From JAZKJD01 sp040384585 (GTDB lineage Bacteria; Pseudomonadota; Gammaproteobacteria; Diplorickettsiales; Diplorickettsiaceae): 55,144 nucleotides of DNA. Under the pieces are notes generated by a model that was not told the origin of the DNA, did no database searches, and was given only the letters and a program-made list of their open reading frames with translations. Of the stretch, positions 25,822 through 35,090 are shown piece after piece; the stretch's first letter is position 1, and each line of letters begins with the position of its first letter. The stretch is from contig JAZKJD010000006.1 in the NCBI GenBank assembly GCA_040384585.1, positions 1 to 55,144 of the forward strand, given 5' to 3'. Position numbers and translations under genes: made by a program.

Positions 25822-28243
25822 TTCCCAACTCGATGATAGCTTCCGTTGTTCTAGGCACGTGTAAAGTGAAATAATGCGTTTTATCGCTCCAATTGACACT
25901 CCCGTTAAGTGTAGAGGTAGTCACATCCGGCAGATACAACTCTCCGTCATAACCCACGACATAAGACGTTTTTTCATAATCATCCTTTAAGATAACCTCA
26001 GCGCCTACGGGAACAAATTTTCCGCTAGGTGTTAATAAATGAACAACCACGCCTTGCAAATGTTTAACAGGGAATCGCGCTACAACACCACTATACCAAT
26101 AAGGGGTAACCGTTTTTGTTATCGTCGTTATTTCTGTATCGAGTGGTAAGGTAGTCGGTTCGATTTCTAATATATTTTCTTGATAAGGCAACAACTCGGT
26201 TATCAATAAATTACCATTCCGATCGGTATGGCCCATTAATTGATGTTGATAAAACACATCGACATGGGAATAATCAGGCACCTGTACCAAGGCAAAGCTA
26301 TTCGTTAATTTACGCGCTAAAAAACCATTTCCAGCAAAATAAATGGCACTGCCGCTTGCATCTAACTCATAGTTAGCCTGTCCTTGTCCTTTTCCTAGTC
26401 GTGCTGTATAGGCGCCTATCTCATTTTGCACAGTGAAATCCGCACCTGCATAACGGCTACTGTTATTACTCGCGATCACGTTGTAACCGTAACCCGACCC
26501 TAGTGGGACTGGCTTGCTCAATTGTAATGCATCTTGGAATTGATGATTTTGCCAGCTTGCATAATTGCTCACGATATGAGATCTATCAGGCGCAAAAACC
26601 AGTGTGATAAACGCCTGATTCGTCTGTGAATTCTGTAGATCACCCACAAAACCCACGCCTAATGAAATATTTTTAAATAAATTACGGCTATAGGTAGCCG
26701 TTAATAATCTAGCGGTAGGCACGGTTGAAATACCCTTAGCTGCAGTAAAATTTCGACTATTGACCATGGTATAACTCATGCTCAATGATCCATAGTCTTC
26801 TAAACTGTAACCTAAAAAAAATTGATTAGTGAGACTCGGAGCTGCTGTCTCTGGCTGATCACCTAGCTGTAAATAGTTTACGCTCGTTACGGTACTATTA
26901 AAACCATAACTCAGCTGAGGACCCTGACGAACAAAACCTAAAGCGAATAAGCCGCCTTCACCTAGCGAATTATGCCCTCCGGCCACTGTTAAAGAAGCGA
27001 TTCCATATTGGTTTAACAAATAATTGGCTGAAAATCCCAGTGTTTGTTGATCAGATAGTACTTCTGCATGTGTACCTAAGGTCAGATGATCAGTCATACC
27101 ACGTTGATAGGTCGCTACCCCTAAAGGCTGTCCATAATCATTGCTGTTAAGGGCATAATTATTTCGTATAAAGCCTGCTTCATAGGAAAAATTAACTAAA
27201 TTAGGCTTCAATAATAAGGGACTTGCATAGTAAGGGAAACTAACCACTTGGCTACGACCTAATATATCTTGCGTCACAATCTGTACGGTACCCGCCCCTG
27301 AAATAACAGGGATGTTATTAAAGGTATAAGGGCCATTATTAACCATACGTTCTTGATTGAGCACACTATTGACAAAGACATCCACGGTACTGGGAATTGA
27401 TGCTTCACCTTGATAACCTGGTAAAGGAAACGTAACTAAATTAGGTTGGGTAGTAAAGTTAGTCGCATATTGAATACCGGCAAAACGTGCTGCGCCACTC
27501 CAAGTTGTGGATCCCGTAATGGCGTCACCAAATCGCCAACTCGCTATTTTTTCGGGTTTATCTAGCGTCCAGGTGGTATCTAATCGTAATAGCTTATTGG
27601 GTTGTGTAATCGTTGTAATATCGTTGGAAAATTTGTTATACGCCAATACATTGGCTGTCCCTACGCCCAATCGATTAAACAAACCCAGCCCCAACAAAGC
27701 AGACAGATTCGTTTGATTAACCCCCGAGCTATTATTCCTCAGTGCAACACCATCATAATTGATAAAGGCACCTGGATCACTAGGGCGTAATGCACCTAAT
27801 CGAGTGTCGTAAGGATCGAACGATTGTAGTGCAAAAACCCCCGCAGGGGCCTGTATTGACAACTGCATTGCATATTGATCGAGTTTATAACGAATTCCTG
27901 CATATCCATCCAGAGAATAAAGTTTTTGGTGGTGGTAAATAATCGGTGCATACGGAGGTAAACGTATATGCCAATCTAACAAATCGTTGGGGCTAACCCA
28001 AATACGTCCCGAAGAATCTTTATAACAGTGAACAATCCCAGGTAATAAGGTCTCATTTAATTTTATTTCAAGCAACAGTGGAATTAATTCGGCGACATTT
28101 TGGCTTGTTTTAAGCTTATTGGCTAAAACTTGCTTCTTTTGTTCAGCTTTAATACTTAGGCTAGTTAATAATCCAAAAACTACCAATGAAATACACAATA
28201 AATATTTAAAGCAGATGTAAAACTGACCTTTTTCTTTGTCCAT
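25802..28243 (-). CDS. Outer-membrane usher, Csu (CsuD) type
   Basis: The usher forms the outer-membrane pore that assembles chaperone-delivered pilus subunits. A signal sequence (FKYLLCISLVVFGLLTSLSI) is followed by the N-terminal chaperone-binding domain, a beta-barrel with plug (SIPSTVDVFVNSVLNQERMV, then GPYTFNNIPVISGAG), and C-terminal domains (GYDGELYLPDV). The 813-aa size fits FimD/CsuD ushers. ATG 28243 is chosen over TTG 28258. It overlaps the chaperone gene by about 38 nt and the next gene by 20, so the three are translationally coupled. Confidence 0.93.
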   Translation of the reverse strand: MDKEKGQFYICFKYLLCISLVVFGLLTSLSIKAEQKKQVLANKLKTSQNVAELIPLLLEIKLNETLLPGIVHCYKDSSGRIWVSPNDLLDWHIRLPPYAPIIYHHQKLYSLDGYAGIRYKLDQYAMQLSIQAPAGVFALQSFDPYDTRLGALRPSDPGAFINYDGVALRNNSSGVNQTNLSALLGLGLFNRLGVGTANVLAYNKFSNDITTITQPNKLLRLDTTWTLDKPEKIASWRFGDAITGSTTWSGAARFAGIQYATNFTTQPNLVTFPLPGYQGEASIPSTVDVFVNSVLNQERMVNNGPYTFNNIPVISGAGTVQIVTQDILGRSQVVSFPYYASPLLLKPNLVNFSYEAGFIRNNYALNSNDYGQPLGVATYQRGMTDHLTLGTHAEVLSDQQTLGFSANYLLNQYGIASLTVAGGHNSLGEGGLFALGFVRQGPQLSYGFNSTVTSVNYLQLGDQPETAAPSLTNQFFLGYSLEDYGSLSMSYTMVNSRNFTAAKGISTVPTARLLTATYSRNLFKNISLGVGFVGDLQNSQTNQAFITLVFAPDRSHIVSNYASWQNHQFQDALQLSKPVPLGSGYGYNVIASNNSSRYAGADFTVQNEIGAYTARLGKGQGQANYELDASGSAIYFAGNGFLARKLTNSFALVQVPDYSHVDVFYQHQLMGHTDRNGNLLITELLPYQENILEIEPTTLPLDTEITTITKTVTPYWYSGVVARFPVKHLQGVVVHLLTPSGKFVPVGAEVILKDDYEKTSYVVGYDGELYLPDVTTSTLNGSVNWSDKTHYFTLHVPRTTEAIIELGNVYVTD

Positions 28244-28916
28244 TAATAGTTGATTCAATATCCGTAGGTTTTGCGTTGGAGTTTATTGCGACTACCCAGC
28301 TATGGGATTGACCCGGTAAGATATAAGCGAAGGTTGACTGCTTTGCTATCATTAAATTTCGTGGACTATTCAGTAATCGCCATTGATTAGTAAATAAAGT
28401 GACATTTCCCTCATTGTATAATTTTACTTTGATGTGCTGTGTATCTGTACGTTCTGCAAGCCAAACAAATTTCTCAATGATGGAGTCTGGTTCCACGAAT
28501 AATGGTAAGGAAAGATCCATCAGAAAATACAAGGTTTGACCTAACTTCTCCTTTCTACCTTGATCTATTTCTTTGATATGTAGTCGATATGTTTTTTGTA
28601 GTGTGTTGAAAATAGGATGTTTTAATGCAAAGCGAATAACTTGGGTTTTGTGTGCAGGCAATCTAAACAAAGGCGGCGTCATCAAAATATCATGGGATAT
28701 TTTATAAATATCCTTACCGTCTTTTTGCTGCCAATCCACTAAACTTAGTTGTAATAAACTATTCTCATCGCTCTGATTAGTAAGGCTGATAACCCCTATC
28801 CTTTGTTTTTTAGATAAAGAAAGTTGTACTGGCGTAACTCCGTACACATTGGCAAAAACTGGGGGTACCAACAAAGAAAATAAGAGCAAAAAATACAAGC
28901 GATACCATAACTTCAT
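28206..28916 (-). CDS. Periplasmic pilus chaperone, CsuC (PapD) type
   Basis: This folds pilin subunits in the periplasm by donor-strand complementation. It has a signal peptide (YFLLLFSLLVPPVFAN), the Ig-like N-domain opening VYGVTPVQLSLSKKQRIGVI, the hydrophobic G1-strand-like QVIRFALKH preceded by LFRLPAHK, and a C-domain. Length is 236 aa. It lies between the pilin genes and the usher, as in csu operons. Confidence 0.92.
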   Translation of the reverse strand: MKLWYRLYFLLLFSLLVPPVFANVYGVTPVQLSLSKKQRIGVISLTNQSDENSLLQLSLVDWQQKDGKDIYKISHDILMTPPLFRLPAHKTQVIRFALKHPIFNTLQKTYRLHIKEIDQGRKEKLGQTLYFLMDLSLPLFVEPDSIIEKFVWLAERTDTQHIKVKLYNEGNVTLFTNQWRLLNSPRNLMIAKQSTFAYILPGQSHSWVVAINSNAKPTDIESTINGQRKRSVLHLL

Positions 28917-28967
28917 TTACAAATAATCCTTTTTTACTGTCTATACTCCTGTTCCTGAAGCTAAACC

Positions 28968-29468
28968 TTAAAAGTTGACGGTTATTACTACGGTATCGGT
29001 ATAATTACCCGCAGCAACAGCCTGTAACGCTGTAATTTTTCCGTAAACATTAACGGATTGCGATGTCCCTGTAGCAGTTACTGCTGGTGGGGTCTCAGTG
29101 ACTGGCGTATTCCCCCAATTTGTGGTGCGAGGTACGTTTTGGAAAAGACCGTAAGCAAGTCCAGCCGGCGTAGTACCGGTCATCCTACGAGTTGTTACTG
29201 TTGCGCCAGAAAATGTACCTGCACCTAACCCTATAGTATAAGAAGTACCATTGGTACAGGTTACTGGGATAACACCAATCCCTGCAATATTATCTGTAGG
29301 ACTCGTTGGATCATAATTACCAAAAGCAACTGGAGTTACTGTACCCACTAGACAAGCCGCTATAACAGTTGCACTCACTGGCAAGCTACCCGTTGCTGTG
29401 GCGGCCAATGTGATTTGACTCATAAGCAAACACAAGAACCCAATCAATACTTTATTTACAAAAAACAT
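28968..29468 (-). CDS. SCPU-domain pilin-like subunit (CsuA/B type)
   Basis: 166 aa with a signal peptide (VLIGFLCLLMSQITLA) and an SCPU domain: ATATGSLPVSATVIAACLVG, VAFGNYDPTSPTD, TNWGNTPV, and the terminal AAGNYTDTVVITVNF. The alternating beta-strand C-terminus serves as donor/acceptor strand. It is the third pilin-like gene, 51 nt before the chaperone gene. It closely resembles the gene at 29675, suggesting tandem duplication. Confidence 0.88.
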   Translation of the reverse strand: MFFVNKVLIGFLCLLMSQITLAATATGSLPVSATVIAACLVGTVTPVAFGNYDPTSPTDNIAGIGVIPVTCTNGTSYTIGLGAGTFSGATVTTRRMTGTTPAGLAYGLFQNVPRTTNWGNTPVTETPPAVTATGTSQSVNVYGKITALQAVAAGNYTDTVVITVNF

Positions 29469-29674
29469 GGGTATAACTTCCTTATCAACCTGCTAAATTC
29501 TTAGATATACGAAACGCAGACCCCATATACTATGATGTCTATGGAATCTAATCAAGATAATGAAGAATATATTACCTAAAGATAATTTATCTTGTACACT
29601 TCAGCATGAAGGGATTACACAACTGTGTAAAGCATCAAAAAGGAGAATATTAGTTATTTATAAATAAACCAAAG

Positions 29675-30169
29675 TTAAAAAGTGACTGTTATCGTCACCG
29701 CATCGGTATAATTACCAGGAGTAACTCCTGCTGTCTGCCCTGCGGGAATTCGTCCAAACACAGTAATTGACTGAGATGCACCATTGCCTGTCCCTGATAC
29801 CGTACCTGTTACACCGGTACCATCCCCCCAAACGGTAGTACGAGGAGCCGTTGTATAAATATTATATTGCAATGTTCCTGCAGGCGATGGATTTGTCAAT
29901 ATACGATTAGTGAACGATCCTCCTATACCTACATCAAGAGCAATGCTATAAGTATCGCCTGCTGTACAAGTTACAAAAAGCGAACCATTTACATCACTAA
30001 CAACACCAGTATAAGTACCAAAAGCAAGCAGGTTTGAACCGGTTCCTACTGTGCACGTATCTACAACATTTGCAGTCACTGATAAAGTTCCAGTTGCTGT
30101 TGCAGCCAATGTAAGCTGACTCATTAACAAAGGTACTAACCCGATCAAAACGTTTTGTGCTTTAAACAT
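29675..30169 (-). CDS. SCPU-domain pilin-like subunit (CsuA/B type)
   Basis: 164 aa from ATG 30169 (AAGGGA upstream). An upstream reading from 30241 adds non-secretory residues and is rejected. It has a signal peptide (VLIGLVPLLMSQLTLA) nearly identical to its neighbour's, then ATATGTLSVTANVVDTCTVG, a TTVWGDGTG block, and the closing PGNYTDAVTITVTF. It is probably a major or minor shaft pilin. The 206-nt gap after it holds no gene. Confidence 0.88.
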   Translation of the reverse strand: MFKAQNVLIGLVPLLMSQLTLAATATGTLSVTANVVDTCTVGTGSNLLAFGTYTGVVSDVNGSLFVTCTAGDTYSIALDVGIGGSFTNRILTNPSPAGTLQYNIYTTAPRTTVWGDGTGVTGTVSGTGNGASQSITVFGRIPAGQTAGVTPGNYTDAVTITVTF

Positions 30170-30305
30170 AATGATATCCCTTACCAAAAAATCCAAAGGC
30201 TTTAGAGTGTTCCTGGGACTCTCTAGAAATAGTAGGATCATTTAAACGTCTGATCAAGGTGATTGATAAATCCACTCTTGTTTTAGTGACACAGAAAATT
30301 AAGGC

Positions 30306-30806
30306 TTAAAAAGTAACTATAATGGTCACTGTGTCTGAGTAAGGTCCCACTTCCACCTGCTGATTTATCGGAATCTCTCCATAGACAGTAATCACTTGGG
30401 GCAAGCCTGTACCTAGTTGATGTAAGGTATTTTGCCCTATGATAGTCCCATAATTATGCACGTGATTACCCTCTTGAAAAAGAGCATAATGTAATTGTCC
30501 TCCTCCTATCCTTACCAGCATACGCTGAGTTTCTGTTGCATCGGCACTCTGACCTTTACTAATACCTACATCATAAGGTAGGTTATCGACACAGCTTACT
30601 GTGATAGAACCAGTAGCATAATCTGGATTGGAAGCTAGTGGGCTATAATTAGGAAAAATTATATTTTTTACCCCACCTAAAACACAATTTGTCGCACCTC
30701 CAACGTTTGCAGTAACAGCTAATGTCCCTGTTGCCATTGCCCCCATGGCGTTTTGGCAAATAAAGGCCAAGAGTAAACTGGTCAAAACTCTGACTATAGT
30801 AAGCAT
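30306..30806 (-). CDS. SCPU-domain pilin-like subunit, first gene of the Csu operon
   Basis: 166 aa from ATG 30806. It has a signal peptide (VLTSLLLAFICQNAMGA), then MATGTLAVTANVGGATNCVL, the FPNYSPLASNPDYATGSITV segment and the terminal VGPYSDTVTIIVTF. It is the most distal from the chaperone gene and more divergent than the other two. A run of nine G (plus-strand C9, 30808-30816) lies at its start, between two possible ATG codons (30818 and 30806). It may serve as a ribosome-binding site or a slippage tract. Confidence 0.86.
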   Translation of the reverse strand: MLTIVRVLTSLLLAFICQNAMGAMATGTLAVTANVGGATNCVLGGVKNIIFPNYSPLASNPDYATGSITVSCVDNLPYDVGISKGQSADATETQRMLVRIGGGQLHYALFQEGNHVHNYGTIIGQNTLHQLGTGLPQVITVYGEIPINQQVEVGPYSDTVTIIVTF

Positions 30807-30807
30807 A

Positions 30808-30816
30808 CCCCCCCCC
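30808..30816 (-). repeat. Homopolymer G9 tract at the pilin start
   Basis: Nine consecutive C on the plus strand (G on the coding strand), directly upstream of ATG 30806 and following ATG 30818 in frame. Long G tracts are rare in this AT-rich DNA and are typical of phase-variable loci. Confidence 0.8.
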
Positions 30817-30975
30817 ATTTCAAAACCTAAAAGCGTTATAATGTTGTTTTTTGAACCGGTTTTTATTGTTCTGCTTGACTACTTTAGGTTGCTTATATAA
30901 ACACTCGTAATAATTTATAATTCTTAATTTATTCTAGTGAATAATCGAAGATTTAACGAATGAAGGCGTCCCACT

Positions 30976-31890
30976 ATGATCGAGACCCTAGCAAAAAATA
31001 GTATCGTAAATCTCGTTGATTTAGGACTTATCCAAGTCACCGGTAAAAATTCTGCACAATTCTTACAAGGCCAATTGACCTGTGATGTGACAGAAGTCAA
31101 CGCAGAGCAAAGTCGATTAGGAGCTCACTGTGACGCGAAAGGACGTGTTCAAGCCACATTTCGTCTATTTTTTTATCAGGATGCCTATTATTTTTTACTC
31201 CTAAAAGAAGTACTCCCGCACTTACTACTGTGTTTGAAAAAATACGCCGTTTTTTCGGCGGTTAACCTAATTGATGTGACTCAACACTGGAAAATAATAG
31301 GACTTGGTGCTCCATCTAACACTCACTTACTCAGTAAAAAGATTTCATTGCCAAAACAAGATAACAGCGCCACACTCTCTGAAACTATAATAAGCTTAGC
31401 GGTACTGGATTCGCGCTTTATTTTATTAAGCGCTGATAAAGAATCACTTTCGTTTATTGAAGGTTCTTTTAATGAGTTGCCAATCAACAACTGGCACTTA
31501 TGGGATATTGAGGCTGGAATTCCTATGATTTACCCGGAAACCATTGGACAATTTACACCACATCAACTGAATTATCCTGCCATCGGCGGTGTTAGCCTTA
31601 ATAAAGGCTGTTATATTGGCCAAGAAATTATTGCCAGAACCCACTATTTAGGAAAATCCAAAAGCCGCCTCCATCGGCTTGCCTTCCAAGCCAATAACGA
31701 TTTTCCTCCTGGAACACTCATAAAAAATGATGAAGGCTCAACGCAAGGTACGGTTATTATGGCCGCTAGTGAAAAAAATAATCACTATCAAGCCTTAGCT
31801 TGTTTGCAAACCCAAGCCATTTCACATACTATCCATCTAGAAAGCCCTCAGGGTCCCATTTTGACGCTTTTAAAATTACCTACTGAATAA
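30976..31890 (+). CDS. ygfZ: Folate-binding protein YgfZ
   Basis: YgfZ is a GcvT-like tetrahydrofolate-binding protein that supports iron-sulfur cluster assembly and repair. The signature KGCYIGQE, here LNKGCYIGQEIIARTHYLGK around residues 212-230, is the family's defining cysteine motif. Length is 304 aa. The start is ATG with AAGG 9 nt upstream. It is divergent from the pilus operon and followed 19 nt later by a small secreted protein gene. Confidence 0.92.
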   Translation: MIETLAKNSIVNLVDLGLIQVTGKNSAQFLQGQLTCDVTEVNAEQSRLGAHCDAKGRVQATFRLFFYQDAYYFLLLKEVLPHLLLCLKKYAVFSAVNLIDVTQHWKIIGLGAPSNTHLLSKKISLPKQDNSATLSETIISLAVLDSRFILLSADKESLSFIEGSFNELPINNWHLWDIEAGIPMIYPETIGQFTPHQLNYPAIGGVSLNKGCYIGQEIIARTHYLGKSKSRLHRLAFQANNDFPPGTLIKNDEGSTQGTVIMAASEKNNHYQALACLQTQAISHTIHLESPQGPILTLLKLPTE

Positions 31891-31909
31891 TAACGATAAA
31901 AGGTTTCCC

Positions 31910-32326
31910 ATGATAAAAAAAATCAGCTTAAGCCTACTTCTCATCTTCAGCATCAGTAGCTATGCATGGGCGGCTAACGAGCCTAGCACCAATCCTGCAT
32001 CTTCTTCCTCACAAGCCGTTAATCCACAAAGTAAAGCGATAGAATTTGCGCGCCAAGCAGGAAGCATTGCCGGTGTTGCTCAAGCTTGCGGCCAAAACAC
32101 AGGGGATTTCACACAAAGGATTGCTGAAGCAGTCAGTAAATTGACAAACAATCCTACCGATAAGGCTGGGGCAATGCTCGTTTATCAGCAAATAGCACGT
32201 GAAGCTCAAATGAGCGAACAAAAAATGCACAGTATTCCCTGCACTAAAGTTTTGCAAGACTATCGTAATCTACCCATCATGCAAACGGATTATAAGGATA
32301 AAGTCATTGCACAATTAAATCCTTAG
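31910..32326 (+). CDS. Small secreted protein of unknown function
   Basis: 138 aa with a clear signal peptide (ISLSLLLIFSISSYAWAA), a Ser/Asn/Pro-rich linker and a helical mature part (AIEFARQAGSIAGVAQACGQ). Two cysteines (QACGQ and IPCTK) could form a disulfide. I recognise no family. It lies 19 nt after ygfZ, so it is likely co-transcribed. A role in the periplasm is inferred from the signal only. Confidence 0.75.
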   Translation: MIKKISLSLLLIFSISSYAWAANEPSTNPASSSSQAVNPQSKAIEFARQAGSIAGVAQACGQNTGDFTQRIAEAVSKLTNNPTDKAGAMLVYQQIAREAQMSEQKMHSIPCTKVLQDYRNLPIMQTDYKDKVIAQLNP

Positions 32327-32425
32327 GTCCTCTGTAGAGGACAAAAAGGGGCGGCTGACAACGGAATGCGCTACTTTAACAAGCAAATAAACCGAATCGC
32401 TTGCGCAAACATTATTGTTTTTTAT

Positions 32426-32500
32426 CGCTGGGTGACGCGCCAGGGTTATTTTTTTAATTTGGAAAAATTAATAAAAATAACCCTGGCGCGTCACCCAGCG
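32426..32500. repeat. Perfect 28-bp inverted repeat (strong hairpin)
   Basis: The arms 32426-32453 and 32473-32500 are exact reverse complements, beginning CGCTGGGTGACGCGCCAGGG. The 19-base loop TTAATTTGGAAAAATTAAT can itself pair, so the structure is almost closed. It lies between two convergent genes (31910 and the MFS gene). A bidirectional terminator or a mobile hairpin are both possible. Confidence 0.85.
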
Positions 32501-32619
32501 GCCACTAACGAGTTTATGCCTAAGCTACATCCCAGCTATTTCCATAAAACTTCTTTTCCCTTAGAATCGGTAACATACAAGGACCCACCTCACAACTTTT
32601 TTGTACTGTGCGCACAGAT

Positions 32620-33900
32620 TTAGCCTGCTTTTTTCTGTCGTGTATTCGACTCGCGAATGAAAAAGAGTAAAATAATGGACAATAGAATATAACAAGGTAA
32701 TAAAGTCAGTGCGCGACGGTAATCGCTCACTGAGAAATAATGAATACTGGACACAATTTTCCCACCCCAACTTCCATCCAATAACTTTCCGATCAGTGGT
32801 TCTGTAAAAGCACTAAAGATGACGTCGCCAGTATTAATTAATGCAATGATCGTCGCCGCCACTGTTAGTTTATTAAGTTCCCTACCCAATGCAAAACCCA
32901 ACATAAAAGCACCCGTACTAAAGCCAAATAAAAATAATAACCCCCCTAATAACCACAGCGGTAGGTGTATTGAGTAAATAATCAGTGTAATCGTGATTAA
33001 AGCAACGCAACTACTACCTAGCATGATACGGCGTCGTTGTCCTAAACGATCCGATAGTAAACCGAGTAAGGGGCTACCGAAGGCTAAACCAAGAAAAATA
33101 AGTGACACAAAAAAAGCAGCATGGGTATGCGTTAACTGATAGGATTGTTTTAGAAACGGGATACACCAAAGTCCTGCAAATGCATCAATGGGAGAAAAGG
33201 CTAGACCGCTATAAAAAGTAATCAACCAATTTTGTTTATTTGCCAATACTGCCCATACATCTTGAAAATAAAATTTTGGCGCAGCGGAGATAATGGATTG
33301 ATTTTTTCTTTGCGGTCTATCGCGAACAATGAGATAAAATAACGCGGCTAACAATACCCCCAAAATAGCACATAAACCTAAACTGTTTCTCCAACCTACG
33401 GCATTAACAACTAAAGACAAAGGCATTTGTCCCGCAATGGCGCCTAACATCGCCGCTGATGCCAGTAAACCACCCACAAAGGCAAACTGCTGTGGTTTAA
33501 ACCATAAGCTAGTCATCTTCATATAGCTTACGGTAGCGAAAGCCGCACCTACCCCCATTAACGTACGTGCCCAAGCCGCTAGCACCAAGCTATCTGCTTT
33601 TGAAAAACCATAAGCTCCAAAGGCACAAAGTAATAAGGCTAGGGTGGTTAACAGGCGCGGACTATACCTATCCAACAACATACCAACAAAAAGCTGCGCA
33701 ACCAAAAAAGAGTAGAAAAAGCTAGCCGCTAAATTTCCTAAACCTGCTCCCTCAATATGAAATTCACCCATCAACTCATCAGTCATGATGCTAGGCGACA
33801 CTTGCAGAATATATTTATAAAATAAAAAGGAGGCTGCTAATATAATGACTAACCACGGATAAAGACGATGCGTAGTAAAGTGTTTATTAGAAATACGCAT
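32620..33900 (-). CDS. Major facilitator superfamily transporter
   Basis: A 426-aa inner-membrane protein with about twelve hydrophobic segments in two halves. It has an MFS loop motif (GMLLDRYSPR, after segment 2), a similar one in the second half (GLLSDRLGQRRR), and ARTLMGVGAAFATVSYMK. The substrate cannot be told from sequence. Similar carriers are common in Legionellales and may serve nutrient uptake from a host. Transcribed alone, convergent with the secreted-protein gene. Confidence 0.88.
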   Translation of the reverse strand: MRISNKHFTTHRLYPWLVIILAASFLFYKYILQVSPSIMTDELMGEFHIEGAGLGNLAASFFYSFLVAQLFVGMLLDRYSPRLLTTLALLLCAFGAYGFSKADSLVLAAWARTLMGVGAAFATVSYMKMTSLWFKPQQFAFVGGLLASAAMLGAIAGQMPLSLVVNAVGWRNSLGLCAILGVLLAALFYLIVRDRPQRKNQSIISAAPKFYFQDVWAVLANKQNWLITFYSGLAFSPIDAFAGLWCIPFLKQSYQLTHTHAAFFVSLIFLGLAFGSPLLGLLSDRLGQRRRIMLGSSCVALITITLIIYSIHLPLWLLGGLLFLFGFSTGAFMLGFALGRELNKLTVAATIIALINTGDVIFSAFTEPLIGKLLDGSWGGKIVSSIHYFSVSDYRRALTLLPCYILLSIILLFFIRESNTRQKKAG

Positions 33901-34061
33901 GTAATGAAACCTTAAAAAAACGAGTTAGACGGTGTCAATGATAAACGTGATGCCCATGAGAATAAAGTCCTTTACAAAAATTGCTCATAATGCTACATAA
34001 AATACAGGTATTATTGTCAAACAATTTTAATATGCCCTTTCACAGACACTTCTCTCTGTAC

Positions 34062-34162
34062 GCTACAAAAATTAAAAAGCGGCATGGGTGACAGTGAATG
34101 CGACTTCTTTTTGTGGCGTAAGCCAGCAAAAAAGTGTATTCGCTGGCAGGACCTATGCCAAC
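34062..34162 (+). repeat. Hairpin repeat family R, copy a
   Basis: Contains TTTTTGTGGCGTAAGCCAGC flanked by pairing arms (GAATGCGACTT against GTGTATTC). It matches the reverse complement of 44272-44375 nearly base for base. It lies in the gap between the MFS gene and arnD. No coding capacity. Confidence 0.8.
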
Positions 34163-34174
34163 CATTTCTGCTGA

Positions 34175-35089
34175 CTATTCTAAAACCGCTAACCTGCCAG
34201 AACGGCCATCAACGGTTCCTTGGCTTAATTCACAAATAGGAATAGTTTCACGATTGGCTAAGCAATGCTGAGCTATTGTCTGTAAGGGTTGAAATGCTAC
34301 TGCTTGTTGTTGGGCTTTTTTTAAAAATTTTGTAAAAAAATCTAGATATTTCATCCCTTCTATTTCAGCATGAATCGTCAAAACATTGACGACATCACCT
34401 CGCAATAAACTGAGATAATAATCGTCTAGTGTAGTCAATGGAAATTCTGGACGACCGAGTAATTCATCAAGAGTGGGTAAATTTGTCGGAATTTGTAAGG
34501 TTTTAAACTGTGTTGCACCTACTTTTGGAAAACAAGGATACACACCTCGTGCGTCACACCCATACAATAGTTTAGCGGCATCGTAAGCCGCTAAACTATT
34601 AGCATTCGCCTGCCAACCCGCTGCCCCCGCCGCTAAGGGTGCGCGTGAAAATATTCGACGAAACTCATCACAGGCTTTTTGAAATTCTTGCATTACTTGT
34701 TCTTGCGACCACGTATGTAATGCATCTTGCCAAAGAATGTGGTCATAACAATGGATACCCACTTCATGTCCGGCTTGGGCTGTCTGTTGCATTATCGTCG
34801 CACAACGCTGGCCTATATGCGGTCCCGGCCATAGCACGCCATTCAGTAAAGTACGAAAACCATAAATACTGACAACATTAGTACGCGAAACTTTAGTCAG
34901 AAATCCAGGCTGAAAGAGGCGCTTAATCGCGCGTCCTGTATTATCCGGCCCTAGAGAAAATAGAAAAGTGGCAGGAATAGCGAATTGTTTAAATACTTGG
35001 ATAAGATTAGCAACCCCTATTTGTGTCCCTCTTTCGGTATCGACATCGACCTTAATCGCTAGCTTCTTCACACTTGAATTTTTCGGCAT
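34175..35089 (-). CDS. arnD: ArnD-like deformylase of aminoarabinose synthesis
   Basis: Polysaccharide-deacetylase-family enzyme. ArnD removes formyl from undecaprenyl-phosphate-4-formamido-arabinose. The motif KVDVDTERGTQIG opens the catalytic barrel (two Asp) and HEVGIHCYDHILWQ is the metal-binding His motif. The start is MPKNSSVKK at 35089, one base after the arnC stop, rather than the longer upstream reading that overlaps arnC. It has 304 aa. It is the last gene of arnT-arnC-arnD. Confidence 0.88.
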   Translation of the reverse strand: MPKNSSVKKLAIKVDVDTERGTQIGVANLIQVFKQFAIPATFLFSLGPDNTGRAIKRLFQPGFLTKVSRTNVVSIYGFRTLLNGVLWPGPHIGQRCATIMQQTAQAGHEVGIHCYDHILWQDALHTWSQEQVMQEFQKACDEFRRIFSRAPLAAGAAGWQANANSLAAYDAAKLLYGCDARGVYPCFPKVGATQFKTLQIPTNLPTLDELLGRPEFPLTTLDDYYLSLLRGDVVNVLTIHAEIEGMKYLDFFTKFLKKAQQQAVAFQPLQTIAQHCLANRETIPICELSQGTVDGRSGRLAVLE

Positions 35090-35090
35090 T

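Noticed and set aside
25282..25899. Longer start for the last pilus gene
   Set aside because: The extra 26 residues lie within the usher and precede the signal peptide; ATG 25821 gives a normal signal sequence.
32366..32623. Possible 85-aa gene after the secreted protein
   Set aside because: The frame runs through the perfect inverted repeat and has no ribosome-binding site or protein-like composition.
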